Assembly: GCF_020873875.1 (NCBI RefSeq)
Contig: NZ_JAHWGU010000011.1
Location: 124,001-188,000, forward strand
From: Actinoplanes sp. DH11
GTDB lineage: Bacteria; Actinomycetota; Actinomycetes; Mycobacteriales; Micromonosporaceae
Length of the DNA: 64,000 bases
Reading direction: 5' to 3'
A program made the translations under genes and the position numbers. The notes under the pieces are model-generated. The model ran no database searches, had not been told where the DNA came from, and saw nothing but the letters and a program-made list of their open reading frames with translations. This document shows positions 48,146 through 56,159 of this stretch, in pieces. The first letter of the stretch is position 1. Each line of letters opens with the position of its first letter.

Positions 48146-48788
48146 GTGCACGTCCGAACCGGGTTAACAAGCGTGCACCTGGGTCGTTGTCGGCAGTCCC
48201 GCGCTCCGGAATCCAGAGCTTGGGTCCCGCCGCAACGTGCCTGCCGTGGCTGATCGCGCGTGGGTTCCCGGTGGCCGTGCACGGTTCCCGTTCGCACGGG
48301 TCCGCGACTTCTTTCTACGCCCCTCAACGCATGATCGCCAGGTATCAGCCCGGCAAAACTGGCGAATCGCAATTACTCAGACCAATAGCATTCATGCAGG
48401 TCATTGCGGCGGTGGGTGTTTCCTGCACCGATGGGTGATTACCCGCTATGTCGGCGGGATGGCTCAGGCCTGGCCGCATGCCCCCGCACCGGGTCGGGGT
48501 CAGCGCCAGGCCCGGTGCGGGGCCAAAACCGGAGGCCGGAGCCGGGTGACCATGCGCCGTCTTCACGGGCAGGCCCCACCACCGCACCGCCGACCCACGC
48601 ACCCCGCTCGCCGCACCACCGACGGCCGCGCCCCGATCGCTGCAGTGCCGCCCGCGCACCCCCATTCGTCGCACCGCCGCTCGTCGCACCGCCGCTCGCC
48701 GCACCTTGATCGTCGCCCAGCCGATAACGCCCGCGCATCGGCCCACGGGCCCCCTTTCGCGCCCCGCGGCGCCGGACGTGGTCATCCA
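48146..48788. other. Intergenic region without a supported gene
   Basis: About 640 bases with no convincing coding frame. 48340-48440 is more AT-rich and contains a CGCCAG/CTGGCG dyad, perhaps an old promoter or RNA. 48660-48710 contains a 15-base direct repeat (TCGTCGCACCGCCGC). A plus-strand open frame at 48097-48438 crosses the terminator and has random composition, so I do not call it. Confidence 0.5.
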
Positions 48789-48985
48789 TGTCGAGACGTT
48801 GATCTGCTAGCGGAGCGAAATCGCGGTTTCAGACCCATGATCACAGCGATTTCGTAGCGCTAGCAGATCAACAGCGCCGCCCGAACCCGACGCAGCGGAT
48901 CGCGGCTTTCCCATCCACTGAACGCAAAAGAGGCGAAAACGCCACGCATTACCCGCGTCGCCGGCCGCTGCCACATCGACATCCT
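48789..48985 (+). repeat. Novel hairpin repeat element, copy 1
   Basis: The 85-base core (48789-48873) is shared with 56160-56244 with six differences by my count. It folds into a two-storey hairpin: an outer 15-base perfect stem (GTTGATCTGCTAGCG, 48798-48812, with 48858-48872), a 3x3 internal loop, an inner 9-base perfect stem (CGAAATCGC, 48816-48824, with 48846-48854) and a 21-base loop containing CCCATGATCACA. Similarity to the second copy continues downstream as GCTGCCACATCGACATCCT (48967-48985). No transposase or target duplication is visible. It lies on the HAD-proximal side of the HAD-6C-Tad block. Confidence 0.85.
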
Positions 48986-49007
48986 GCACGGCGTGCTCCA
49001 CGGCTAT

Positions 49008-49098
49008 CGCCTGCCGGCACAAACCAGGCTCCACCGCCCGCCTGCCGGCACAAACTGCGCTCCACCGCCCGTCTGTCGCACAAGGGTGCTCCTGCCGC
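49008..49098 (+). repeat. 31-base tandem repeat
   Basis: Two near-identical 31-base units (49008-49038, 49039-49069) beginning CGCCTGCCGGCACAAAC, and a diverged third, lie downstream of hairpin copy 1. No coding potential. Confidence 0.75.
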
Positions 49099-49132
49099 TG
49101 GTACAGAACCCATAGGAGCGCGTCGCCCGCGC

Positions 49133-49228
49133 GGAACGGCTCACGCCTCAACGCACGGTCTCCACATTGCCTGCGGGACGGCTCGCGCCTCGCCCACGGC
49201 CCCCGCATTCGCCCGCGGGACGGCTCAG
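49133..49228 (+). repeat. 42-base degenerate tandem repeat reaching into the HAD gene end
   Basis: About 2.4 units of 42 bases, each starting GCGGRACGGCTC. The last partial unit overlaps the stop and final codon of the minus-strand HAD gene, so repeat turnover could alter the HAD C-terminus. Confidence 0.65.
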
Positions 49229-50028
49229 GCCATTGCCGCGCGGGTGCGGCGGTGCCGGCCGTAGAGCGCGAACCCGATCGCCACCCCCACGCCCACGCCC
49301 AGGGCCGCCGCGGCCACCGGGACGGCCGGGCGGTCACGCAGGCGTTTGCCGAGCGGGATGGGGTGCCGGAACTCGAGGATCGGCCAGGAGCGCTCGGCGG
49401 CGACCCGGCGCAGGGTGCGGTCCGGGTTCACGGCGCTGGGGTGACCCACGGCCTCGAGCAACGGCAGGTCGCTGCTGGAGTCCGAGTAGGCGAAACACTC
49501 CGCCAGGTCGTACCCCCGGGTCTCGGCCAGCTCGCGGACGCCCACCACCTTGTTGGGCCCGGCCGAGTAGAAGTCGACCTCGCCGCTGTAGCGCCCGTCG
49601 ACGATGGCCATCCGGGTGGCGATGACGTCGGTGATGCCCAGCAGCGCGCCGATGGGGCGGACCATCTCGTCGCCGGAGGCCGAGACGAGCACGACGTCGC
49701 GGCCGGCGGCCTGGTGCTCGGCGATCAGGGCGGCGGCTTCCAGATAGACGTACGGATTGATCAGGTCGTTGAGGGTCTCGGCGACGATCTGCTGCACCTG
49801 TTCGACCCGCCAGCCCTTGCTGAGGGCGGCCATGTAGTCGCGGGTGCGTGCCATCGCCTGCTCGTCGGTGCCGCCGCCGAGCCGGAACATCAGCTGCGCA
49901 TAACCCGACTTGACGACGTCTCGGCGGCTGATCAGGCCGTCACGGTAGAAAGGCCGTCCGAAGGCCAGGGCGCTGGACTTGGCGATGACGGTCTTGTCGA
50001 GGTCGAAAAAGGCGGCGCTCGGGCCCAC
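49225..50028 (-). CDS. HAD-superfamily (subclass IB) phosphatase with C-terminal membrane helix
   Basis: A 267-residue HAD hydrolase related to phosphoserine phosphatase-like SerB/CicA proteins. Motif I is FFDLDKTVI (nucleophile Asp and second Asp), motif II VLVSASGDE, the motif III Lys is in GPNKVVGVREL and motif IV is AYSDSSSDLPLLEAVG. A C-terminal hydrophobic helix (VPVAAAALGVGVGVAIGFAL) followed by Arg residues suggests membrane attachment. GTG 50028 is chosen because TACACT lies 8 bases upstream, fitting a leaderless message. In mycobacteria and Streptomyces a homologue also sits beside ssd, so the neighbourhood is old. Substrate unknown. Confidence 0.88.
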   Translation of the reverse strand: MGPSAAFFDLDKTVIAKSSALAFGRPFYRDGLISRRDVVKSGYAQLMFRLGGGTDEQAMARTRDYMAALSKGWRVEQVQQIVAETLNDLINPYVYLEAAALIAEHQAAGRDVVLVSASGDEMVRPIGALLGITDVIATRMAIVDGRYSGEVDFYSAGPNKVVGVRELAETRGYDLAECFAYSDSSSDLPLLEAVGHPSAVNPDRTLRRVAAERSWPILEFRHPIPLGKRLRDRPAVPVAAAALGVGVGVAIGFALYGRHRRTRAAMA

Positions 50029-50240
50029 GGGCCGAAAGTGTAGCCGCACCGGGCTCGGGCCGGTTGATCCCTACGCCCGGCGAGCCCATCGGTGACGCAC
50101 TGTGAAAACGGTCAGACGGGCGGCATCTCACACATCGGGTCACATTCAGGACTCGACGGATCGGCAGAGTCTGAGGCAGACTTGTGTTCACAACCGTGAG
50201 GTGCATTCGCGGTTGCTTCGAGTTGGACGCACTTATCGAT

Positions 50241-50347
50241 CCCAGGCCCTCGGCGGTCGCGCCCCCCGCGATTGCCGAGTTGATTCGGCTCGACCCCCCC
50301 GGAGCCGAATCCCAAGGGCGACCCCCGTCTCCCCCGACGGGGGTCGT
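50241..50347 (+). ncRNA. 6C small RNA
   Basis: Between the HAD gene and ssd the plus strand encodes two hairpins whose loops carry runs of C: 50249-50279 (13-base stem, six C) and 50283-50310 (9-base stem ATTCGGCTC/GAGCCGAAT, seven C). A third hairpin follows at 50319-50346 (11-base stem CGACCCCCGTC, loop TCCCCC) and should terminate the RNA. Two C-loop hairpins define the actinobacterial 6C RNA. As I recall, mycobacterial 6C (B11) lies between ssd and the adjacent HAD gene, the same position. A TTATCGAT -10-like sequence is at 50233-50240. The C-rich loops are thought to pair with G-rich ribosome-binding sites. Confidence 0.85.
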
Positions 50348-50353
50348 TCCTTC

Positions 50354-50725
50354 TCAGGCGCCGGTTGCCTGCGCGCGCCCGGGCTCGGCGGGCATCGACT
50401 CGTCGGCCGGTTCGAGCAGCCCGAAGAACTCGGAGAGCCCGGTCACCGACAGCACGTGCCGGAAGTTCTCGTTCGGGTTGACCACGGTGAATCCGATGCC
50501 GCGGTCCTGCGCGTCCCGGTAACTCTCGATCAGAGCGCCCAGCCCCGTCGAGTCGATGAACGACGCGTCACGCAGATCGACGCGGACGGCGGACGGTGAC
50601 CAGTCGACGATGGCGTCCCGGATGCCCTCGGCCACGGTGTCGGCGCTGGAGAAGTCGATCTCACCGAGCACGGTGACGGTCACAGTCCCGTCGTCGGCAA
50701 GCGTGGTCCGGATCGCGTTGTCCAT
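50354..50725 (-). CDS. STAS-domain anti-sigma factor antagonist
   Basis: A 123-residue STAS protein. The phosphorylation site is in DLRDASFIDSTGLGALIE (Ser in DSTG, near residue 62), the typical target of an RsbW-like kinase. It begins MDNAIRTTLADDGTVT; the frame is open far upstream (to 50965) but that stretch lies across the ssd promoter. It is a paralogue of BldG at 59327, with a C-terminal tail ADESMPAEPGRA. The gene ends 8 bases from the 6C RNA terminator and is convergent with it, so the terminator hairpin serves both. Which kinase it works with is unknown. Confidence 0.85.
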   Translation of the reverse strand: MDNAIRTTLADDGTVTVTVLGEIDFSSADTVAEGIRDAIVDWSPSAVRVDLRDASFIDSTGLGALIESYRDAQDRGIGFTVVNPNENFRHVLSVTGLSEFFGLLEPADESMPAEPGRAQATGA

Positions 50726-50824
50726 GCCAGCTCCATCGGCTCGAGTCCGAAACACGATACCCAACCCCGCCCGGATCCATCCCCGGGCGGGTCGGACTAC
50801 CAGACCGCCCGTGCCGGCCGTGGG

Positions 50825-50852
50825 TTGTCCACAGGCTTCCACGTTATCCACA
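50825..50852 (+). promoter_or_regulatory. Two DnaA boxes before the Tad operon
   Basis: TTGTCCACA (50825-50833) and the universal consensus TTATCCACA (50844-50852) lie 19 bases apart in the gap between the STAS gene and ssd. This is the second such pair in the window (see 28680-28721). Confidence 0.5.
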
Positions 50853-50933
50853 GGCGGATCCGCGGCGCGTTGTCCGGCCCGGACCCGGCCCGCGACGGTG
50901 AGCGCCCAACCGCCGTCCCGCTGGAGGCCCGTG

Positions 50934-52010
50934 ATGTCTGCCCCACGCCGTCCCCTGGTCGTCACCGCCGATCAGGACCTGCTCGACGACCTCCTCCGGC
51001 TCGCCGCGGCCGGCGGCACCGAGGTCGACGTGGCCTCCGACCCGGCCGCGGCCCGCGCCCGATATCCCCGTGCCCCGCTCGTCGTGGTCGGCGCCGACCA
51101 GGCCGAACCCTGCATGCGGGCCCGGCTGCCACGTCGGCAGCGCGTGATCGTGGTCGGCCGGCACACCGGCGTGGACGCCGGAACCTGGGAACACGCCGAC
51201 CTGCTCGGCGCCGACCACGTGGCGGTGCTGCCGGCGGCCGAGACGTGGGTGGTGGAGCAGTTCACGGCGCGGGCGGAGGCCGTACCGGTGTCGCGGACCG
51301 TCGCCGTGATCGGCGGGCGCGGTGGCGCCGGGGCGAGCATCCTGGCGGCCGGGCTGGCGACCACGGCGGTGCGGGCCGGGCATCGGACGCTGCTGGTCGA
51401 CGCCGACCCCCTGGGTGGCGGCCTCGACCTGGTCCTCGGCTGGGAGGAGGTGACCGGGCTGCGCTGGCCGGCGCTCACCGGCGCCGACGGGCGGGTCGAC
51501 CCGCCCGCGCTGCTGCGTGCCCTGCCCCGGCGCGGCGACCTGGTGCTTCTCTCCTTCGACCGCAAAGAACTGCCGGGCGTGCCGGTGGAGGCGATGGCGG
51601 CGACGCTGGACGCCGCCCGGCGCGGTCGCGACGTGATCGTCGCGGACCTGCCCCGGAAACTCGACGACGCCGCGGCGCTCGCGCTCCAGGCGGCCGATCG
51701 GACGCTGCTCGTGGTGCCGGCGGAACTACGGGCCGCCGCGGCGGCCGCGCACACCGTCGCCGCGGTCCGGGTGCACTGCGAGGAGATCGCGGTGGTGGTC
51801 CGCGGCCCGGCGCCCGGCAACCTCACGGCCCGGCAGGTTTCCGACGCCCTCGGTCTGCCCCTGGCCGGCTCGCTGCGACCCGACCCCGGGATGTGCCAGG
51901 CCATGGAGGACGGGTCCGCCCCGGGCGCGGACGGCAAGGGGCCACTCGCCGAGCTCTGCCGCCGGCTTGTCGACGACCTGATGCGTACGGGCACGGCGGC
52001 CCCCGCATGA
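50934..52010 (+). CDS. ssd: Septum-site-determining/CpaE-like protein of the Tad locus
   Basis: A 358-residue protein of the actinobacterial CpaE-like group (the helicase/secretion neighbourhood CpaE homologue; Ssd in mycobacteria). It has an N-terminal receiver-like segment (LVVTADQDLLDDLLRLAA) and a MinD/ParA-like ATPase domain from about residue 125. The P-loop reads IGGRGGAGAS: the Lys normally following the glycines is Ala, so ATP hydrolysis may be impaired. LLVDADPLGGGLDLVLG is the Walker A'-like block. ATG 50934 has GGAGG 6 bases upstream. It heads an operon in which every following gene overlaps its neighbour. Confidence 0.88.
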   Translation: MSAPRRPLVVTADQDLLDDLLRLAAAGGTEVDVASDPAAARARYPRAPLVVVGADQAEPCMRARLPRRQRVIVVGRHTGVDAGTWEHADLLGADHVAVLPAAETWVVEQFTARAEAVPVSRTVAVIGGRGGAGASILAAGLATTAVRAGHRTLLVDADPLGGGLDLVLGWEEVTGLRWPALTGADGRVDPPALLRALPRRGDLVLLSFDRKELPGVPVEAMAATLDAARRGRDVIVADLPRKLDDAAALALQAADRTLLVVPAELRAAAAAAHTVAAVRVHCEEIAVVVRGPAPGNLTARQVSDALGLPLAGSLRPDPGMCQAMEDGSAPGADGKGPLAELCRRLVDDLMRTGTAAPA

Positions 52011-53176
52011 GCACCATGAGCAGCAGTGTCCGGCACCAGTTCGCGCACCGGGGGATCGAGGCGACCCCGGCCGCCGTCGTCAGTGCGGTGCGCAGGGGCA
52101 ACGAGGTGCTCGGTGACACGGCGGTGCTGCGGATCGCCGACCGGGTGCGTGACGAACTGCTCGGGGCCGGCCCGCTGGCGCCTCTGCTCGCTGACCCGGA
52201 GGTGACCGACGTCCTCGTCAACGACGTGCAGGTCTGGGTGGATCGGGGCGCCGGCCTGCAACGGGCGGCCGTCCGGTTCGGTGGTCCCGACGAGGTGCGC
52301 CGGCTCGCACAGCGACTCGTCGCCGCCTGTGGGCGGCGGCTCGACGACGGGCAGCCGTACGCCGACGCCCGCCTCCCCGACGGCACCCGCCTGCACGCGG
52401 TGCTCCCGCCGGTCGCGGCGACCGGGCCCTACCTGTCGTTGCGCACGTTCCGGCAGCGGCCGTTCACGCTGGACGACCTGGTCACGCAGGGCACCGTCGC
52501 GCCGGCCGTGGCGCCCGTGCTGGCGGCCGTGGTCCAGGCCCGGCTGGCCTACCTGGTGACCGGCGGGACCGGCAGCGGCAAGACCACGCTGCTCGGCACG
52601 CTGCTCGGCCTGGTGCCGCCGACCGAGCGCATCGTGCTGGTCGAGGACGCCGCCGAACTGCGGCCGGTGCACCCGCACGTGGTGGCGCTTCAGGCGCGCA
52701 CCGCGAACGTCGAGGGCGCGGGCGCGGTCGGCCTCACCGACCTGGTGCGGCAGGCCCTGCGGATGCGGCCGGACCGGCTCGTCGTCGGCGAGTGCCGGGG
52801 CGCCGAGATCGTCGACCTGCTGGGTGCGCTGAACACCGGCCACGACGGCGGTGCGGGCACTCTGCACGCCAACGCACCCGGTGACGTGCCGGCCCGGCTG
52901 GAGGCGCTGGGCATGCTCGGGGGTCTGCCGCGGGCGGCGCTGCACGCCCAGGTGCTGGCGGCGCTCCAGGTGGTGCTGCAGGTGCGGCGTACCGACCGGG
53001 GGCGGCGCCTGGAATCGATAAGCGTCCTGGTGCCGTCCGGCGAGAATCGCCTGGTCACAGTCGTTCCGGCGCTGCTCTGCAGGCCCGGCCCGGGTGCCGC
53101 TGTGCTGGCCCGGATGCTCACCGGCCGGGGCGTACCGGTGCCACCGATCCTGCGCACCCCCGGACAGAACGGATGA
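52007..53176 (+). CDS. tadA: TadA/CpaF-type secretion ATPase
   Basis: A 389-residue type II/IV secretion-like ATPase that powers assembly of Flp-type pili. The N-terminal domain has DVLVNDVQVWVDRGAGLQ; Walker A is GGTGSGKTTLLG near residue 185, followed by the Asp box VLVEDAAELRP and the Walker B-like RPDRLVVGECRGAE and HDGGAGTLHAN (His box). All catalytic motifs are intact. It belongs to the actinobacterial heli-sec ATPase group. ATG 52007 overlaps the ssd stop (ATGA); the longer open frame upstream is a shadow. Confidence 0.92.
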   Translation: MSTMSSSVRHQFAHRGIEATPAAVVSAVRRGNEVLGDTAVLRIADRVRDELLGAGPLAPLLADPEVTDVLVNDVQVWVDRGAGLQRAAVRFGGPDEVRRLAQRLVAACGRRLDDGQPYADARLPDGTRLHAVLPPVAATGPYLSLRTFRQRPFTLDDLVTQGTVAPAVAPVLAAVVQARLAYLVTGGTGSGKTTLLGTLLGLVPPTERIVLVEDAAELRPVHPHVVALQARTANVEGAGAVGLTDLVRQALRMRPDRLVVGECRGAEIVDLLGALNTGHDGGAGTLHANAPGDVPARLEALGMLGGLPRAALHAQVLAALQVVLQVRRTDRGRRLESISVLVPSGENRLVTVVPALLCRPGPGAAVLARMLTGRGVPVPPILRTPGQNG

Positions 53177-53925
53177 ACTGGCACCTCGCCGCGCTCCTGG
53201 TGACCGGTGCCGTGATCGTGGCGTCCGGGCCGCGACCTGCGGCGCGACAACGCCTGGTGGGGCGGCGCCGGGCCGATCCCGTGGTGCTGCGGGCGGCAAT
53301 TCCGGGCGTACGGGCGGCAGCCGCCCGCCTCACGAACGGCCCCGCCTGGCGCCCGATTGCCGCCGCGGCGGCGCTGGCCGTGGTGCCCGCCCTGCTGCTG
53401 GGCGGCCCGGTGGGCGCCGTGATCGCGGGCGCGTACGCCGCTCTCGGCGCCGGCGAGTGGACGCGCCGAGTCACCCGGAAACGGGCGGCGTCGGCCCGGG
53501 CGGCACAGCTGGACGGTCTGTGCACGCTGGTGGCCGACCTGCGGGCCGGCCTCCCACCGGCCGCCGTCAGTGCCGACGGCCCGGACAAAGGCGGACGGAT
53601 CGGGCGGCTTGCCGGTGCGGTCTGGCGACTCGCCGAGCAGACCGGTGCGCCCGCCGCCGACCTGCTCGACCGGATCGAGACCGACGTCCGCGCCGCCGAC
53701 CGGGCGGCCGCGTCCGCCGCCGCACAGGCCGCCGGTGCCCAGGCCACCGCGATACTCCTCGCGGCGCTGCCGCTGGGCGGGATCGGTCTCGGACATGCGA
53801 TCGGCGCGGACCCGCTCGCGGTGCTGCTGCACACACCGATCGGCGCCGCGTGCGCGGTGACGGCGGTCCTGCTCCAGTGCGGCGGCCTCCGCTGGGCCCA
53901 GCGGCTCGTGGACGGCCCGCGATGA
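53173..53925 (+). CDS. tadB: TadB-like pilus assembly membrane protein
   Basis: A 250-residue inner-membrane protein of the T2SF/TadB type, very Ala-rich. Hydrophobic segments at both ends (LAALLVTGAVIVASGPRP, IAAAAALAVVPALLLGG and AILLAALPLGGIGLGHAIG) flank a helical cytoplasmic domain (CTLVADLRAGLPPAAV, LAEQTGAPAADLLDRI). It anchors the TadA ATPase in the membrane together with TadC. It overlaps both neighbours by four bases. Confidence 0.85.
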   Translation: MNWHLAALLVTGAVIVASGPRPAARQRLVGRRRADPVVLRAAIPGVRAAAARLTNGPAWRPIAAAAALAVVPALLLGGPVGAVIAGAYAALGAGEWTRRVTRKRAASARAAQLDGLCTLVADLRAGLPPAAVSADGPDKGGRIGRLAGAVWRLAEQTGAPAADLLDRIETDVRAADRAAASAAAQAAGAQATAILLAALPLGGIGLGHAIGADPLAVLLHTPIGAACAVTAVLLQCGGLRWAQRLVDGPR

Positions 53926-54638
53926 CCGGTGCGGTGGTGGCCACGTGTCTGGGCGCGGTGGCCGTACTCCTGTTCGCCCCGCACCGCCGCCCCAGTCGTC
54001 GGCTGCGACGGGTCGGCGCGCGGCGGGCCCCGGCCCGGACCGACGGCCGGCGCTCCCGGATCCTGCTGTCGGTGCTGGCCGGCCTGGCCGTGCTCGGGTT
54101 CGTGGGGAACGCGTGGGGCGTACCCCTGGGATTGTCCGCCGCCCTCGCCGCGGATCGCGCCCTGCGCCGCCGCGAACCACCCGACGTACGCCACGCCAGG
54201 CAGCGAGCCCGTGCCGACCTGCCGCTTGCCGCGGATCTGCTGGCCGCCGCCCTGCGTGCCGGCGCCCCGGTGGATCGGGCAGCCGCCGCGGTGGCCGACG
54301 CGCTCGGCGGCCCGCTCGGCGCCCGGCTGGAACGGGTGGCGCGCTCCCTGCGCCTCGGCGCCGGACCGACCGAGGCCTGGGGCCACCTCGGTGACATACC
54401 CGGGACGGAACGACTCGTCGCCGCCGCTATCCGGTCCAGCGCGAGCGGCGGCGCCCTGGCCGGCGCCTTCGAACGCCTCGCCGGCGACCTGCGCTCCGAC
54501 CGCGCCGTCGCGGCCGAGGCCGCCGCCCAGCGAGCCGGCGTCCTGATCGTCCTGCCGCTGGGCCTCTGCTTCCTGCCCGCCTTCCTGCTCGCCGGCCTGG
54601 TCCCCATCCTGCTGGCCGTCCTCGGCGACGTGCTCTGA
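53922..54638 (+). CDS. tadC: TadC-like pilus assembly membrane protein
   Basis: A 238-residue T2SF-type membrane protein. An N-terminal hydrophobic helix, a central helical domain (DLPLAADLLAAALRAGAPV, LERVARSLRLGAGPTEAW, AAIRSSASGGALAGAFERLA) and a hydrophobic C-terminal pair (GVLIVLPLGLCFLPAFLLAGLVPILLA, seen in two pieces) match TadC/GspF relatives. ATG 53922 overlaps the tadB stop. The gap to the pilin gene carries a 44-base tandem repeat. Confidence 0.85.
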   Translation: MTGAVVATCLGAVAVLLFAPHRRPSRRLRRVGARRAPARTDGRRSRILLSVLAGLAVLGFVGNAWGVPLGLSAALAADRALRRREPPDVRHARQRARADLPLAADLLAAALRAGAPVDRAAAAVADALGGPLGARLERVARSLRLGAGPTEAWGHLGDIPGTERLVAAAIRSSASGGALAGAFERLAGDLRSDRAVAAEAAAQRAGVLIVLPLGLCFLPAFLLAGLVPILLAVLGDVL

Positions 54639-54660
54639 CCCGTGCGGCCCTCGCCGCTCC

Positions 54661-54767
54661 CACAACGCGGCATCTGCCGCCCGGCCAATGCAGCTTCAGC
54701 TGCCCACAACGCGGCATCTGCTGCCTGGCCAATGCAGCTTCGGCTGCCCGAACGCGGCACCCGCCGC
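54661..54767 (+). repeat. 44-base tandem repeat between tadC and the pilin gene
   Basis: Two units (54661-54704, 54705-54748) starting CACAACGCGGCATCTG, plus a diverged partial third. Each unit contains two small dyads (GCGGCA/TGCCGC and GCAGCTTCAGCTGC). The 195-base gap has no other feature apart from the pilin ribosome-binding site. Confidence 0.85.
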
Positions 54768-54833
54768 ACCGCAGCGCTGTCAGCTGTGCCTGAAAAGCGG
54801 CATTCCCGCCGCGCCCAACCTGAGGAGAACTCG

Positions 54834-55019
54834 ATGAACAACCTCGTCAGCCGATTCCGGCAGCTTCAGACCGAGGCCGGCGACGCCGGCATGAGCACCG
54901 CCGAGTACGCCGTCGGCACCCTCGCGGCGGTCGCCTTCGCCGGCATCCTGCTCAAAGTGATCAGCAGCCCAGCGGTGCAGCAGGCGCTCACCGGCATCAT
55001 CGGCCGGGCGCTCAAGTGA
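54834..55019 (+). CDS. flp: Flp-type pilin (DUF4244-like)
   Basis: A 61-residue type IVb pilin precursor. After a charged leader (NNLVSRFRQLQTEAGDAG) comes the processing region G-MSTAEYAVGTLAAVAFAG: prepilin peptidase would cut after the Gly, leaving a mature N-terminus with Glu at position 5, as in Flp pilins. A single hydrophobic helix follows. TGAGGAGA lies upstream of ATG 54834. A prepilin peptidase is not in the window. The pilin gene follows a tandem repeat and may be expressed more strongly than tadABC. Confidence 0.88.
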   Translation: MNNLVSRFRQLQTEAGDAGMSTAEYAVGTLAAVAFAGILLKVISSPAVQQALTGIIGRALK

Positions 55020-55378
55020 GCCGGCGCCGGCGGCCCGGCCGGGACCGGGGTTCGTTCACCGCCGAACTCGCGGCCGGGCTGCCGGCGCTGATGCTGCTCT
55101 TCCTCGCCGGGCTGACCGCGGTCATGGCGATGACGGACCGGGCGCGATGCCTGGACGCAGCCCGGGAGGCGGCCACCGCCGCCTCCCGGGGCGACCCGAC
55201 GGGCCCGGCAGCACGGCTCGCGCCGGACGGCGCGGAGATCTTGGTGGGCGGCGATCCGGAGACGGTCACGGTGGTGGTCACCTCCCGGGTACGCGTCCTC
55301 GGCGGCACCCACCTCCCCGGCCTGACCATCCAAGCCGAATCGGCCGCCGCCCGCGAACCGGAACAGGTCCCATGGTGA
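55016..55378 (+). CDS. tadE: TadE-like pseudopilin
   Basis: A 120-residue TadE-family minor pilin. A basic N-terminus (RRRRPGRDRGSF) precedes TAELAAGLPALMLLFLAGLTA, with the TAE motif and hydrophobic helix expected for TadE. The C-terminal domain is beta-rich. GTG 55016 overlaps the pilin stop (GTGA) and the end overlaps the next gene. Confidence 0.85.
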   Translation: MSRRRRPGRDRGSFTAELAAGLPALMLLFLAGLTAVMAMTDRARCLDAAREAATAASRGDPTGPAARLAPDGAEILVGGDPETVTVVVTSRVRVLGGTHLPGLTIQAESAAAREPEQVPW

Positions 55379-55773
55379 CTGTGAGTGACAGCGACTCGGA
55401 TCTTGTAATCACTCCTAGTGACCACTTCGGTATGCGGGACGACCGGGGTGCAGCCTCGATCCTGGTCCTCGCCCTCGGCCTGGTACTGCTTGCCGCCGCC
55501 CTCGCCGCCACCGCCGTGGGTGCGGCGCAGTCCGCCCGGCGCGAGGCCCGTAACGCCGCCGACCTGGGCGCGCTGGCCGGCGCTCAGCGGGCGATCCTGG
55601 GCCCCGAAGCGGCGTGCGCCGAAGCGGCCCGGATAGTGGCCCGGAACCGGGCCAGAATGAGCGCCTGCACCCTGACCGGCCTGGAGATCACCATCCACAC
55701 CGAGGTGCCGACCGGCCCCCGGACAGCCGCAGCCGCCGCCCGAGCCGGCCCGATCCACGCCCCGGGGGAGTGA
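55372..55773 (+). CDS. TadE/TadG-like protein of the helicase/secretion neighbourhood
   Basis: A 133-residue protein with DDRGAASILVLALGLVLLAAALAATAVG (an N-terminal helix like those of TadG-type minor pilins) and then AARREARNAADLGALAGAQ, a block shared with the family named helicase/secretion neighbourhood TadE-like protein. The start is ATG 55372 or GTG 55375, both overlapping tadE; ATG 55432 just before the helix is a third option. It is the last gene of the operon; no terminator is obvious before the VNTR at 55909. Confidence 0.8.
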   Translation: MVTVSDSDSDLVITPSDHFGMRDDRGAASILVLALGLVLLAAALAATAVGAAQSARREARNAADLGALAGAQRAILGPEAACAEAARIVARNRARMSACTLTGLEITIHTEVPTGPRTAAAAARAGPIHAPGE

Positions 55774-55908
55774 GCACTCAGCCAAGGCGCCCAGACCCCC
55801 ACGATCTCGACCGGCGTCGCAGGGGCGACGTCCGAAAAGGCCCACTCGGTACGCGACAGGCGTCGCCGATCCGGCGTCGGCCCCCGCCGGGAAGGCCGCG
55901 CCGACCAC

Positions 55909-56082
55909 CGACCAGCCGGGTTGGCGGCGCCCGCCGTCGACCAGCCGGGTTGGCGGCGCCCGCCGTCGACCAGCCGGGTTGGCGGCGCCCGCCGTCGACC
56001 AGCCGGGTTGGCGGCGCCGGCCATCGGCCAGCCGGGTTGGCAGTCCCGGCCGTCGCCCAGCCGGGTTGGCAGTCCTCGGGTG
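55909..56082 (+). repeat. 29-base tandem repeat (six units)
   Basis: Six head-to-tail units of 29 bases starting CGACCAGCCGGGTTGG, the first three or four almost identical and the last two diverged. They lie in the 734-base gap between the pilus operon and the helicase. The units are contiguous without spacers, so this is not a CRISPR array. The 135 bases before it show nothing recognisable. Confidence 0.92.
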
Positions 56083-56159
56083 AACGGCGCGGCCGGCCGG
56101 TGCCGCTTGTGCATCAACCCCGGGCCCTTTCCCGGCTTCGGTGGCACCGGACGCGTCCC

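Noticed and set aside
48097-48438. Plus-strand 113-codon frame after the PH-domain gene
   Set aside because: It runs through a terminator hairpin, has no ribosome-binding site and its translation has no structure-like pattern.
55909-56082. CRISPR array
   Set aside because: Repeat units are directly contiguous with no spacers and no cas genes are present.
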